64,000 nt of DNA from Verrucomicrobiota bacterium (GTDB taxonomy: Bacteria; Verrucomicrobiota; Verrucomicrobiia; Methylacidiphilales; UBA1321): contig JABDHJ010000001.1 of assembly GCA_013285645.1 (NCBI GenBank), forward strand, positions 254,537-318,536. Direction: 5' to 3'. Under the pieces are notes generated by a model, which was not told the DNA's origin, searched no databases, and saw nothing but the letters and a program-made list of their open reading frames with translations. Positions 23,077 through 32,527 of the stretch are shown here, one piece after another; positions within the stretch are counted from its first letter, which is position 1; each line of letters starts with the position of its first letter. Made by a program: the position numbers and the translations under genes.

Positions 23077-24191
23077 AATATCTCGACGAATATCGCAACG
23101 AGGCGATGGCTCAAAAGATCGTCGCCGAAATCCACCGCATCGTCACACGCCCTTGGGTATTGATGGAAGTCTGTGGCGGCCAGACCCACACCATCGTCAA
23201 ATATGGCATCGATCACTTGCTGCCCGATGAAATCGAACTCGTCCACGGTCCCGGCTGTCCCGTTTGCGTCACTTCGCTGGAGATGATCGACAAGGCACAT
23301 GCGATTGCCCGGCGTCCCGAGGTCATCTTCTGTTCTTTCGGCGACATGCTGCGCGTGCCTGGCTCGGAGTTCGACTTGCTCGTGTTGAAATCACGCGGCG
23401 CGGATGTGCGCGTCGTCTACTCCCCGATGGATTGCCTCAAGATCGCGAAAGCCAATCCCGATAAAAAAGTCGTCTTCTTCGCGATCGGATTTGAGACCAC
23501 TGCGCCCGGCAATGCCATGGCGGTATGGCAGGCGTACCGACAAGGGATCATGAATTTCTCGGTCCTGGTTTCCCACGTTCTTGTGCCACCCGCGATGGAA
23601 GCGATCCTGCAATCGCCGTTGAATCGTGTGCAGGGTTTTCTCGGGCCCGGTCATGTTTGCACGGTGGTTGGCTACGAAGAATACGAGCCGATAGCAGAAC
23701 GCTATCACGTGCCCATTGTCATCACCGGTTTCGAGCCGATGGATCTTCTTGAGGGCGTTCTAATGACCATCCGCCAACTCGAAGCGGGCAAAGCGATCGT
23801 GGAAAATCAATATCCACGTGTCGTCAAACGAGAGGGCAATCCGGTTGCGCAGGAATTGGTTGAAAAGGTCTTTGAGGTTTGCGATCGCAAATGGCGCGGA
23901 GTCGGTTCAATTCCCCGGAGCGGTTATCGGCTGCGAAAGGAGTTTTATCCGCACGATGCTGAACGGCTCTTTGACGTCGGTGCGATTGATACGCAGGAAC
24001 CCGCCATCTGCATCAGCGGTCTCGTCCTGCAAGGCGTGAAGAAACCGCACGATTGCCCCGCCTTCGGCACGCTCTGCACGCCGCAACATCCTCTGGGCGC
24101 AACCATGGTTTCCGCTGAGGGAGCTTGTGCCGCCTATTATGCCTACGGTCGTCATTTGCAGGCGGAAAAGAAAACCCTTCAATCCGTATGA
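23073..24191 (+). CDS. hypD: Hydrogenase maturation factor HypD
   Basis: A 372-residue [4Fe-4S] protein that assembles the Fe(CN)2CO group with HypC and HypE. Characteristic motifs are [31 protein letters not shown] and the C-terminal cluster-ligand region [10 protein letters not shown]...EGACAAYY. Length and motifs are standard. Its start overlaps hypC and its stop overlaps hypE (ATGA). Confidence 0.95.
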   Translation: MKYLDEYRNEAMAQKIVAEIHRIVTRPWVLMEVCGGQTHTIVKYGIDHLLPDEIELVHGPGCPVCVTSLEMIDKAHAIARRPEVIFCSFGDMLRVPGSEFDLLVLKSRGADVRVVYSPMDCLKIAKANPDKKVVFFAIGFETTAPGNAMAVWQAYRQGIMNFSVLVSHVLVPPAMEAILQSPLNRVQGFLGPGHVCTVVGYEEYEPIAERYHVPIVITGFEPMDLLEGVLMTIRQLEAGKAIVENQYPRVVKREGNPVAQELVEKVFEVCDRKWRGVGSIPRSGYRLRKEFYPHDAERLFDVGAIDTQEPAICISGLVLQGVKKPHDCPAFGTLCTPQHPLGATMVSAEGACAAYYAYGRHLQAEKKTLQSV

Positions 24192-25264
24192 GCGACAAAG
24201 GGCGACCCGAAGTTGGCGGCAATCTGCTGATGGGTTCATGTCCCCTGCCACGGAGCGATTACCGGGAAATCGTCCTGGCCCACGGCAGCGGCGGCAAGCT
24301 GAGCCAGCAATTGATGCAGAAAATTGTCCTGCCCCAGTTCCGCAACGAATTACTCGAACCGCTGCATGATGGCGCCATCTTTTCCGTCGGCGGCGCCCGT
24401 CTCGCCTTCAGCACCGATTCCTATGTGGTCAATCCGATCTTTTTTCCCGGCGGGGACATCGGCAAGCTGGCCGTCCACGGAACAGTCAACGATCTTGCCA
24501 TGTGCGGCGCCCGTCCGTTGCACTTGTCGGTAGGTTTCATCCTTGAGGAGGGCCTGCCGATGGAGGAATTCTGGCGTGTTGTGCAATCGATGCGTGAGGC
24601 AGCCGACGAAGCGGGAGTGACTCTCGTCACCGGCGACACCAAGGTGGTGGATCGCGGCAAAGCAGACAAGATTTTCATCAATACCTCAGGGATCGGCCAG
24701 GTTCGGGAAGGTGTCAATATCGATCCGAAACGCGTTCGTGCCGGAGACAAAATCATCGTCAGTGGTTACATTGCCGTCCACGGCATTGCTATTATGTCAG
24801 TTCGCGAAGGGCTCGAATTCGAAACGGAAATTGCGAGCGATACCGCACCGCTAAACGGCTTGGTCGATGCAATATTTGCCACGGGCAGAGAGGTCCACGT
24901 TTTGCGCGATCCCACCCGGGGCGGACTCACCAGCGCCCTGAGCGAAATCGCCCAAAGCGCGGACGTCGGCATGCTGCTCGACGAAGCTTGCATTCCCATC
25001 AGCGAGGAAGTGAAAGGTGCCTGTGAAATCCTCGGGCTCGATCCGCTTTACGTCGCCAATGAAGGCAAACTCGTGGCCATTATTCCGTCGGAGGGCGCCG
25101 ATGCAATTCTCTCTGCGATGAAAAAGCACCCCTTGGGCGAACATGCCGCCATCATCGGTGAAGTCACCTCCGATCATCCCAATTTCGTCCTCATGAAGAC
25201 ACGCATCGGCGGCAATCGCGTGGTCGATATGCTCTCCGGCGAACAACTTCCGCGCATTTGCTGA
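24188..25264 (+). CDS. hypE: Hydrogenase maturation factor HypE
   Basis: Dehydrates the thiocarbamate on its C-terminal Cys to a thiocyanate, the CN donor. The 358-residue protein has the PurM-like ATP-binding motif [28 protein letters not shown], the [11 protein letters not shown] segment and ends PRIC with the essential terminal Cys. Start 24188 is chosen because it gives ATGA coupling with hypD and a normal N terminus. No hypA, hypB or hydrogenase structural gene follows in the window. Confidence 0.95.
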   Translation: MSDKGRPEVGGNLLMGSCPLPRSDYREIVLAHGSGGKLSQQLMQKIVLPQFRNELLEPLHDGAIFSVGGARLAFSTDSYVVNPIFFPGGDIGKLAVHGTVNDLAMCGARPLHLSVGFILEEGLPMEEFWRVVQSMREAADEAGVTLVTGDTKVVDRGKADKIFINTSGIGQVREGVNIDPKRVRAGDKIIVSGYIAVHGIAIMSVREGLEFETEIASDTAPLNGLVDAIFATGREVHVLRDPTRGGLTSALSEIAQSADVGMLLDEACIPISEEVKGACEILGLDPLYVANEGKLVAIIPSEGADAILSAMKKHPLGEHAAIIGEVTSDHPNFVLMKTRIGGNRVVDMLSGEQLPRIC

Positions 25265-25409
25265 GGCATACAGCATCGACTTTGGAACTTTAACTTCCAG
25301 GGTTGCCTTCAGAACGGGCGAAATTACCCCACTGCATTCCGTCCATATTTCGGTGGTTAGGCATATGGGTTTTCGGCATTCTTGGCGCTGTCCCACCTTG
25401 CACGAAAAA

Positions 25410-26861
25410 ATGGCTTCACTTTCCAATCAACTTTTTCGCGTCGTTCGCCCGGATTTTTTCCGTGTACTGGCAGGCCCCTTGGCGCGGCTTTACGTGGACG
25501 TCCTCGACTCGATTGAGGTCGAGGCGAGTCAGCGCAGTCAGGGACTCGATCGCGACGAGATCCTGGCGCTCGTGGAACAAGTCGTCGAGCAACACCAAGA
25601 CTGGCCCGATTCCGGCGATGGAGTCATGTCTGCAGCCATGACGACCCGGGATCGGGCACGGGCGGTGTACGACACGTTGCGCACATCCGGATGGTTGCTC
25701 GAGGAGGAACGGTCCGACTGGCAACGGTTGGTTTTGTTCGATTCAAACGGAATCCTGCTCCTTCAGGCGATGCGTCGGATGGTTTCTCCTGAAGCCATCT
25801 TTTCCGACAAGCTCATCAATGTCTGCACTACCCTTTCGCGTGGCGGAGAAATCAATCTCGATGCTCTTCAGGAAGAGCCGTGGGCACAAGTTGAGACCTG
25901 CGTGGAAAATCTTCGGACAGGACTCGCCGAGTTGCGCGGCATGCAAAAGTCGATCGAACAGCACACGAAACAACAACTCGCCTCCACATCGCTCAAAGAG
26001 AATCTCGCGCTCCTCTATGATCAGTTTGCCGAACGTATCGGTCGCACTTGTTACGCGCAGCTTGTCCACGCCCGCCTGCCGACCAAACTTTCAGAGACCC
26101 GCCGTGCGTTGGAAAATCTTTCCTGCCATGCGGAGCTTTTGGGCAAGATGCAATCGGAAGTCATGCGCCGTGAACCGGCTCTTTCCCACGAGTCCGCCAT
26201 GTCGCGCGTCCGACTGCGAATCAACGAACTGGAAGAGATGCTGCAACAGATTGAGCCCCTCGCGGACATGATCGATAAACGCACGGCGGAATTTGCACGC
26301 CGATCCCAGGCCCGCTTCCGCTACCTGCAAGAAACCACCAGTGAGAACCGTGCCCGGGTGCAGACGTTCTTTGAGACCCTGAACCGGCATTTCTCCGGTC
26401 GACGTGTTGCGGAGGTGGACGCACTGGGCTTGGAGTTCCCTATTCTGCCCCTTCACGATGCGCGCATCCTTGGCGGCCTGGAGTCCCTTTATACGCCTCG
26501 ACTGCGCCGGGCGGCTGAAGAAATCGAGCCGTTGGAAGATGACGATCCGCGTCATGCGGATCGCGCGCTTGCTCAATTGGAAAGCAGCCTGCGCGATTCA
26601 CTTACCGTCAGCCGCGCGAATCATTATATGGGCAGGCTTCCCGGCACCAGCGGCACAGCTTGGAATTCCGACGTGCTTCTTCGCGAGTATGTCCACAATG
26701 ACGAAGATGTGGCCGATCTCATTGCCTGCCTTTTGCACGCGCGCTCACCGGACGCGCGATTCGATATCCGGGTACCGCGTTCCGAAACGGAAGCAGATAC
26801 CGGCAGCTTTGATTCCAGGCTTAGTTACCGAATCGAGCGCTTCATCCTGGTCAAAAAATGA
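25410..26861 (+). CDS. jetA: Wadjet JetA (MukF-like kleisin)
   Basis: Kleisin-type subunit of an SMC anti-plasmid complex, 483 residues from ATG 25410 (25353 and 25365 are upstream in-frame alternatives). The N terminus LFRVVRPDFFRVLAGPLARL and the YVDVLDSIEVE helix look like the JetA families of Wadjet (closer to the DUF5716 type than to DUF3375, though I cannot search). The middle is helical and coiled (MQKSIEQHTKQQLAS, ELEEMLQQIEPLAD), and the C-terminal part carries a winged-helix-like segment. It starts 145 bases after hypE and leads jetABCD, each pair overlapping by ATGA. The sequence could not be assigned to a Wadjet type with certainty. Confidence 0.82.
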   Translation: MASLSNQLFRVVRPDFFRVLAGPLARLYVDVLDSIEVEASQRSQGLDRDEILALVEQVVEQHQDWPDSGDGVMSAAMTTRDRARAVYDTLRTSGWLLEEERSDWQRLVLFDSNGILLLQAMRRMVSPEAIFSDKLINVCTTLSRGGEINLDALQEEPWAQVETCVENLRTGLAELRGMQKSIEQHTKQQLASTSLKENLALLYDQFAERIGRTCYAQLVHARLPTKLSETRRALENLSCHAELLGKMQSEVMRREPALSHESAMSRVRLRINELEEMLQQIEPLADMIDKRTAEFARRSQARFRYLQETTSENRARVQTFFETLNRHFSGRRVAEVDALGLEFPILPLHDARILGGLESLYTPRLRRAAEEIEPLEDDDPRHADRALAQLESSLRDSLTVSRANHYMGRLPGTSGTAWNSDVLLREYVHNDEDVADLIACLLHARSPDARFDIRVPRSETEADTGSFDSRLSYRIERFILVKK

Positions 26862-27529
26862 GCGACATCGAAACAAGCATTAATCCCACCGGGCTACTCG
26901 CGAGACTCCAGCCGAGCGACCGGGAACGACTGGGTGAAGCCTTGCGCCGGTTGATGTCGCACGGTTCGATCCTGGGCCTGGAACCTTCCCAGGCCGATCT
27001 TTACCACTGGTGCTATCAGAATCGGGCGTGGGTGGATGAGTTGACCGCACTGCTCGATCTCAAGTTGTATTGGGAACATCAGGACCGCACCGTGCAAGCC
27101 GTGCCGCAGAGCGCCGCGTTCCTGCTCCGCCTCAAACTCGATGCCACGCTCGTTCTGCTCACCCTCTGGTATGAATTCGACACCGCCATTCGTGATCGTG
27201 GAGAAACGCCGCCTGTGCGACTGACTGCCCAGCAGCTCAATGATGCGCTGGCCGCCAAGTTCGAGCCCTTGCGGAAATTTCAACCCAGCCCGACGCGGCT
27301 GCGCGAAATCCTATCGTTGGCCCAGCGGAAAAATCTGTTGCGGTTCATGCCCAGCGAAGCGGCGGAGAATTCCGTGATCGAGATTTATCCCACGCTTAAG
27401 CGGGTGATCCCTTTCCAAAACATTGAGGAATGGAATAAACACGCTGATCGCTACCTGGCGGCGGCCAGCGAAGCAGGCGCGGAAATCCCGTCGCTGTCCG
27501 AGGACGAGGAAGGAGACAAGGACGAATGA
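26858..27529 (+). CDS. jetB: Wadjet JetB (MukE-like)
   Basis: A 223-residue, mostly helical protein in the jetB position; MukE-like proteins bind the kleisin and are winged-helix repeats. Visible features are ERLGEALRRLMSHGSILG, the middle segment AAFLLRLKLDATLVLLTLWYEFD, a short conserved-looking stretch RLREILSLAQRKNLLRF and an acidic tail SEDEEGDKDE. There is no catalytic motif. The call relies mainly on gene order and size, with both ends in ATGA overlaps. Confidence 0.78.
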   Translation: MSDIETSINPTGLLARLQPSDRERLGEALRRLMSHGSILGLEPSQADLYHWCYQNRAWVDELTALLDLKLYWEHQDRTVQAVPQSAAFLLRLKLDATLVLLTLWYEFDTAIRDRGETPPVRLTAQQLNDALAAKFEPLRKFQPSPTRLREILSLAQRKNLLRFMPSEAAENSVIEIYPTLKRVIPFQNIEEWNKHADRYLAAASEAGAEIPSLSEDEEGDKDE

Positions 27530-30500
27530 GCCGCACCATCCGCCTCACCTGCATCCATGCCTTGAATTGGTACGGCTACAAGGATTCCATTTCAGTCGAG
27601 GGCAATCTGCTACTCGCGGGCGTTACGGGCTCCGGCAAATCGATCCTCATGGACTTGATCCAGTTTGTGTTGATCGGCGACCAGCGCCTAGTTCGGTTCA
27701 ACCAGTCCGCCACCGGCGACCGTTCCGACCGTTCGCTCAAGGGCTATTGCCTCGGCGATACCAAGCAGGAAGAAAACGGCGTCACGCAATACATGCGGCA
27801 GAGTGCCATTACCTATGTTGCGCTCGAGTTCACCTGGCCCAACGGCAAGCGACGCGAAACGTGGGGACTACGCATTGAATTTGGCAGCGCGGCGGAGGCA
27901 CATGGCAAGGTCACTCCATTCCTGGTTCCAGCAGCAATGACGCGGAGCGACTTTCTCGACGCTGAGAAACGTCCTCTCGACTACACGGCCTTCAAGGCCC
28001 TGGTTGAGTCGCGCACGGGGCGTCTCTATACCGAAGGATTGGAATCCTACTTGCGGGACATGGGCCAGCCGCCTCACCTGAATTTTGACCGGCCCATCCT
28101 GCGCGCTCTGCTGCCAACGGCCATGTCGTTCACATTCCTCAAAAGCTTCAACGAGTTTGCACGCAATTTTATCATACCCGCCGACAAGCTTGACGTCAGG
28201 GACGTCACCGCGAGTTACCGCACCTTCATTGGCTACGAGCACGATTTGATCGAGCTCAACGATCAATTCGATCGGCTGAGGGCCATCCGCGATACCTTCA
28301 CGCGCCTGGCTGACCTCCGCCGCGATCGCGCCCTCGCCCGCTATCTCGAGGCGCAACTTCGCCATGAGCATTCCGCAGGAGAACTTGAGGCCGACCGGAA
28401 ATACCTCGCTAAACTGAGGGAAGAATGTGCCGACGAGTCCAAGCGGCTGATCGAGCTTGAAGAGCAACTTCCCGACTTGCAGCGCCGCATCAACGGCTTA
28501 AATGCCGCCATCAACGAAACTGTCGAGGGTCGGCTCTACGCGGAACTGAAATCGAATAATGAGAAACTCGTTTGGCAAATCGGTAATCTCTCCGGCATCG
28601 GCAAGTCCCTGGAAGACGCCCTTGCCAACCGTATCCGTAATGGCCACGCATGGCTGAAAGAACTTCGAGCACTTCCTCTTGAAATGGAGGCGGTGCCGAT
28701 CCACTTGTTGGAGCGGGCCCTGCAAACGGCGTCCGATGGCGGTGTCGAGAAGGCGGGGCAAACCCTGCCGACGCTCGCGGAAACGGCACGCACCGCCGCC
28801 GTGGCCGCGAGCCGTGCCGCCTCTCCATCCCAGAAGCGCCTAAGCGAAATTCGCCAGCAACTCTCTCAGCTTCGTGACGATATTTCTGCGCTCAAAATCG
28901 GGAAGCTCCCCTTCCCGACGCGCCTTCTCGATGCATTGAACAGTAGCCTGTTTTCCCGTGACTCCGAATTGCCTGCTCGACACCTGCGCGAACTTTGCGA
29001 AGTCGTCGAAGAGCGGTGGAGACCCGCCGTTGAGGTCGCCTTTACGCGCAAGTTCGCCATCGTCGTCAGCCTGGAGAATTACGACGAATCCGAACGCATC
29101 TATCACCAGCTTAAGACCCCAACACTCGGCAGCGAAACCGGACGCGAATCGCTCATCAATCCGGCCAAGGCATTGAAGCTTAAAAAAGCAGCCCGCCCCG
29201 GTTCACTCGCGGAAAAGTTGAAGTGCACGGATGACGTGGCCCAGGCCATCGTGAACCAACTGTTCGGAGACCTGATTTGCGTGGAACGTCGCGAAGACAT
29301 GCGCCTGCATGACCATGCCATCATGCCCGACGGCTTCATGACGCGCGGGGCTTTCGTGGAACGCACGCGCTTTTACGACGGACTTCCCTTCGTTGGAAAA
29401 AACGGTCTTCAACAGCAACTGATTCACAAACAGGACTTGGAACAAAAACTCAAGGCGGACGAGCGTGAACTCAAGCCGTTGAGCGAAGCTTTGCAGGCCT
29501 TGAACGAGAGCTTACCTGTCCGTTTCGATGTTGGTCCCGACCTTTACCTGGACTTGGCCAAGGCTCAGGAATTGCCAAAGCTTCGGCGCGACCTTGCAGA
29601 CAACATTACGAAATTGAACGGCATTGATCGCTCCAAGTTCGATGAACTCGAACAGGAAAGAGTAAGACTCGATTCAAACCGAAAGGCCCTTGACGATGAA
29701 CGGCGACAACTGGATCGCAGCGAAAAGCGCGTTGAGGTGCGCCGATTGGAATCTGCGGTCCAAAAGTTAAGCGTAGAAGAAGTCGAACTGGCCGAACAAT
29801 TCACCCGAATCCAGCATGAAACCGACATCTCACCGTGGCTCAAGCGGCTTGAAGAACTCCATGATGAGAAGACTGCAGAATTTCCAAACAAAAAAGTGGC
29901 TGCAGATAAATTCAACGCCATGTTTCATCATTGCGACCGCGATGCCACAGGAACCTGGGAGGACCTGAAAGCCAAGCGCCGCGAATTGGCCACGGGACAT
30001 CCAAAATTCGACGACTTACCTATCGAATCGGAAATCAACGAAGCGCACGACAAACAACTGGCCAAGCTGGAGCAAAGTGATATTCCCGATTATCGCGCCA
30101 AGGCCGAGCGCGAGCGCCAAAACTGGGAACGCCTTTTCCGAACGCAAATTTTGGAGAAGCTTCACACTGCGCTTCAGGAAGTCGTCAACCTCATCGCACT
30201 TCTTAATCCTGCCCTGAAGAAGCGCCCAATCGGAGTCAACACCTACAAGTTGACCTACTCGCGAAATCCCGACTACCAACTCTACCATGATCTGCTCGAA
30301 GCAAGCGCCCTGGCGCGAGAAGATGATCTCTTCTTCGCTTCCACCGATCAACGTTTCCGCGATGCCATTAATCATTTCCTCAAGACGCTGACGGAATCGC
30401 CTGACAGCGCTGAGGCGGCGAGGCTGCTCGATTATCGTCACTACTACGATTACGACATGAAAATGGTGGAACCTGATGGCCGTGAGACAAGCGTGGATCG

Positions 30501-30882
30501 GCACTCGGGTAAGATGAGCGGCGGAGAAAATCAATCGCCTTACTTCATCGCCATTCTGGCCAGTTACCTCCGGGCCTACCGGCGATACAGCTCGCGTCGG
30601 GCCGAGCCGACGCTGGGCCTCGTACCAATCGACGAGGCCTTCTCAAAGTTGAGTGGCGAACGGATCAAGGACTGCATCACTGCGCTGGCGGCCTTTGATC
30701 TGCAGGGCGTTTTCTCCATGAGCACGGGCAACATTCCTTATGCCTTCGAGCACTGCGATTGGCTCGTCGTTGTCTCGAAAGAAGACCGCCGCCTGGGCAA
30801 TCGCACCGAGATTCGAAATCTGCCCATCAGTCTTGCCCGAAATTCCGATGACGCGCGGCGGCTGATGAACGAATCGTCATGA
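27526..30882 (+). CDS. jetC: Wadjet JetC (MukB/SMC-like ATPase)
   Basis: 1118-residue SMC-type motor that extrudes plasmid DNA. The N-terminal ABC half-domain has Walker A GVTGSGKS (residues 32-39); a long coiled-coil arm with a hinge-like section follows; the C-terminal half has the ABC signature SGGE (about 998) and Walker B with catalytic Glu in LGLVPIDEAF (about 1030-1039). A HEAD-proximal segment MSGGENQSPYFIAILASYL matches MukB/SbcC-like ATPases of Wadjet. It overlaps jetB and jetD by four bases, so the operon is tightly coupled. Confidence 0.92.
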   Translation: MSRTIRLTCIHALNWYGYKDSISVEGNLLLAGVTGSGKSILMDLIQFVLIGDQRLVRFNQSATGDRSDRSLKGYCLGDTKQEENGVTQYMRQSAITYVALEFTWPNGKRRETWGLRIEFGSAAEAHGKVTPFLVPAAMTRSDFLDAEKRPLDYTAFKALVESRTGRLYTEGLESYLRDMGQPPHLNFDRPILRALLPTAMSFTFLKSFNEFARNFIIPADKLDVRDVTASYRTFIGYEHDLIELNDQFDRLRAIRDTFTRLADLRRDRALARYLEAQLRHEHSAGELEADRKYLAKLREECADESKRLIELEEQLPDLQRRINGLNAAINETVEGRLYAELKSNNEKLVWQIGNLSGIGKSLEDALANRIRNGHAWLKELRALPLEMEAVPIHLLERALQTASDGGVEKAGQTLPTLAETARTAAVAASRAASPSQKRLSEIRQQLSQLRDDISALKIGKLPFPTRLLDALNSSLFSRDSELPARHLRELCEVVEERWRPAVEVAFTRKFAIVVSLENYDESERIYHQLKTPTLGSETGRESLINPAKALKLKKAARPGSLAEKLKCTDDVAQAIVNQLFGDLICVERREDMRLHDHAIMPDGFMTRGAFVERTRFYDGLPFVGKNGLQQQLIHKQDLEQKLKADERELKPLSEALQALNESLPVRFDVGPDLYLDLAKAQELPKLRRDLADNITKLNGIDRSKFDELEQERVRLDSNRKALDDERRQLDRSEKRVEVRRLESAVQKLSVEEVELAEQFTRIQHETDISPWLKRLEELHDEKTAEFPNKKVAADKFNAMFHHCDRDATGTWEDLKAKRRELATGHPKFDDLPIESEINEAHDKQLAKLEQSDIPDYRAKAERERQNWERLFRTQILEKLHTALQEVVNLIALLNPALKKRPIGVNTYKLTYSRNPDYQLYHDLLEASALAREDDLFFASTDQRFRDAINHFLKTLTESPDSAEAARLLDYRHYYDYDMKMVEPDGRETSVDRHSGKMSGGENQSPYFIAILASYLRAYRRYSSRRAEPTLGLVPIDEAFSKLSGERIKDCITALAAFDLQGVFSMSTGNIPYAFEHCDWLVVVSKEDRRLGNRTEIRNLPISLARNSDDARRLMNESS

Positions 30883-32012
30883 AAACACACTCGCCCGTGC
30901 TGGAAGCTCTTGCCCGTCGCTACGAACGCAGCCAGGCCGGTCGCACGGGTGAAGCTGCGCGGGACATGACGGTGGACGCGGAGGAATTATTGCGCGAAGC
31001 CGGCGCGGCCGAAGGCGAGTCCCGCGCCTTGGCCGAGCAACAACTCCGTGAAGCGGAGCGGATGCAGCTTCTCGAGATCGTGCCTCTTCACAAGCGGGAC
31101 CGCTCATCCCTGCATCGGATTCGCTTCTCTCCGGCCAATGAAGAAAAGCTCTACGAGACCTTGGGCTGGCAAACTCCGAAGACAAATCGTGAAACGCTAG
31201 CCGGGCAGTTCGCAGCCGCAGCCACTTGTTCGGTCCCAGCACAATGGAAAGTGGGTTGGACGAATTGGTGCGAAGGCTTGCGCCAAGCAGCGATCACTGG
31301 CAGCTCAGTTGAACCTTTCGACCGTAATCCCACCTCTGAAAATGCGGAGTTATTGACCCTGTTGCCCAAACTGCTGGCTTGGGAAGGCGAGTCTCTCGTG
31401 CGCTTCGCAAGCTGTATTCTCTGCGGAGATTCCAAAGCGCTCGAGTCCCTCGCGGCGAGAGATAAAGACGGTGAGTACCGCGATAAGTTGCGAGGCAAGC
31501 TGGGACGGCTGCTTGCGGCAATTACGGATGGCCAGATACGCACGCTGGAAGACTTGGAAATTCTGCCGAACCCACGGTTCGCGCTGGCCCACGGCCCACT
31601 CCAGCTTTTTCTAAACAGCCAGTGGTTGGATCTCGGGCTTTTAACCGGGGCCTTTCGACTTGCCGCGTCAGATATTGGCCGCGCGGAACGCATTGCCACA
31701 ACTGCCCAACGTTGCCTCACCATCGAAAATGAAGCCACCTTTCACGAACTGGCCAAGCTCGAATCAGGCGTACTGCTCATCCAGACCAGTTATCCCGGAT
31801 CAGGCACATTGAAACTGCTGCTGCGCCTGCCAGACGAGATGGAATTCTGGCACTTCGGCGACAGCGACGAAGCCGGTTTCGACATTTTGCGGGTCCTACG
31901 CGAAAAATCAGGACGCGATTTCCACTCCCTGCACATGCAGCACGGAAGAATCCCGTTTGAACAGGAATCGTTGGGACGGCCAATCCATAAGCAATGGCCG
32001 TTTTATGGATAA
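30879..32012 (+). CDS. jetD: Wadjet JetD (topoisomerase VI-like nuclease, DUF2220)
   Basis: 377-residue DNA-cleaving subunit. The C-terminal Toprim-like domain shows both metal motifs: ENEATF (283-288, with the catalytic Glu) and DSD (328-330) in FGDSDEAGFDILR. The N-terminal part (about 1-190) is helical and would correspond to the arm that contacts JetABC. Known JetD proteins cut closed-circular plasmid DNA after SMC loop extrusion stalls; the role here is inferred from family and operon. It is the last gene of the set; a plus-strand hypothetical gene follows 140 bases later. Confidence 0.9.
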   Translation: MKTHSPVLEALARRYERSQAGRTGEAARDMTVDAEELLREAGAAEGESRALAEQQLREAERMQLLEIVPLHKRDRSSLHRIRFSPANEEKLYETLGWQTPKTNRETLAGQFAAAATCSVPAQWKVGWTNWCEGLRQAAITGSSVEPFDRNPTSENAELLTLLPKLLAWEGESLVRFASCILCGDSKALESLAARDKDGEYRDKLRGKLGRLLAAITDGQIRTLEDLEILPNPRFALAHGPLQLFLNSQWLDLGLLTGAFRLAASDIGRAERIATTAQRCLTIENEATFHELAKLESGVLLIQTSYPGSGTLKLLLRLPDEMEFWHFGDSDEAGFDILRVLREKSGRDFHSLHMQHGRIPFEQESLGRPIHKQWPFYG

Positions 32013-32153
32013 CGAGGACTGGGCTAACCGGGCCTCTTTGATTATTTATTAACCAACTAATACTTTGCTCGCACACTTATGGACTCTTTGTTTGCACCAC
32101 GACACGCATTCGAGATCAGCTTGCAAAGTGAATTGACTGGTGAATCTTGTACT

Positions 32154-32525
32154 ATGATCACCTTATCCTTAAATTTTGATGGATTAACCGACAAGACCGG
32201 GCGCTCTTCTCACGAAAAGAAAGTCAGGGAGATCGTCGGAACTCACCTCACCTTTCCGGGATCAGACAAGCTCAAGATGGGCGTCACCATCAAGGATAAT
32301 GGATTCGCATCGGTCACGTTCGCCGGCCCCCGGGATATTGTCAGTGAGGCAAAGAGGCTATGGCAGGAAAATGTAAAACCTGCGACAGATCGGGTTAGGT
32401 CAGTTGCTGCCCGTGCTACCTCGTCTATCAAGCGCAAGACCGTCCTCCCCAAGGCAAAAAAAGTTCGCGTTACGGTGAAGGCAGCTGCCCGCAGGAAGGC
32501 ACCCTCAAAAAAGAAGAAGAAATAA
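32154..32525 (+). CDS. Small protein with a very basic Lys/Arg-rich tail
   Basis: 123 residues from ATG 32154 (an ATG at 32079 is in frame; neither has a clear ribosome site). The first 80 residues look like a compact domain (MITLSLNFDGLTDKTGRSS, FPGSDKLKMGVTIKDNGFAS). The last 45 residues are rich in Lys, Ala and Arg (RSVAARATSSIKRKT, ending KKKKK), as in histone-H1-like or HU-type DNA-binding tails. It is downstream of jetD on the same strand but 140 bases away, so a functional link is unproven. I do not recognise a family. Confidence 0.6.
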   Translation: MITLSLNFDGLTDKTGRSSHEKKVREIVGTHLTFPGSDKLKMGVTIKDNGFASVTFAGPRDIVSEAKRLWQENVKPATDRVRSVAARATSSIKRKTVLPKAKKVRVTVKAAARRKAPSKKKKK

Positions 32526-32527
32526 TT

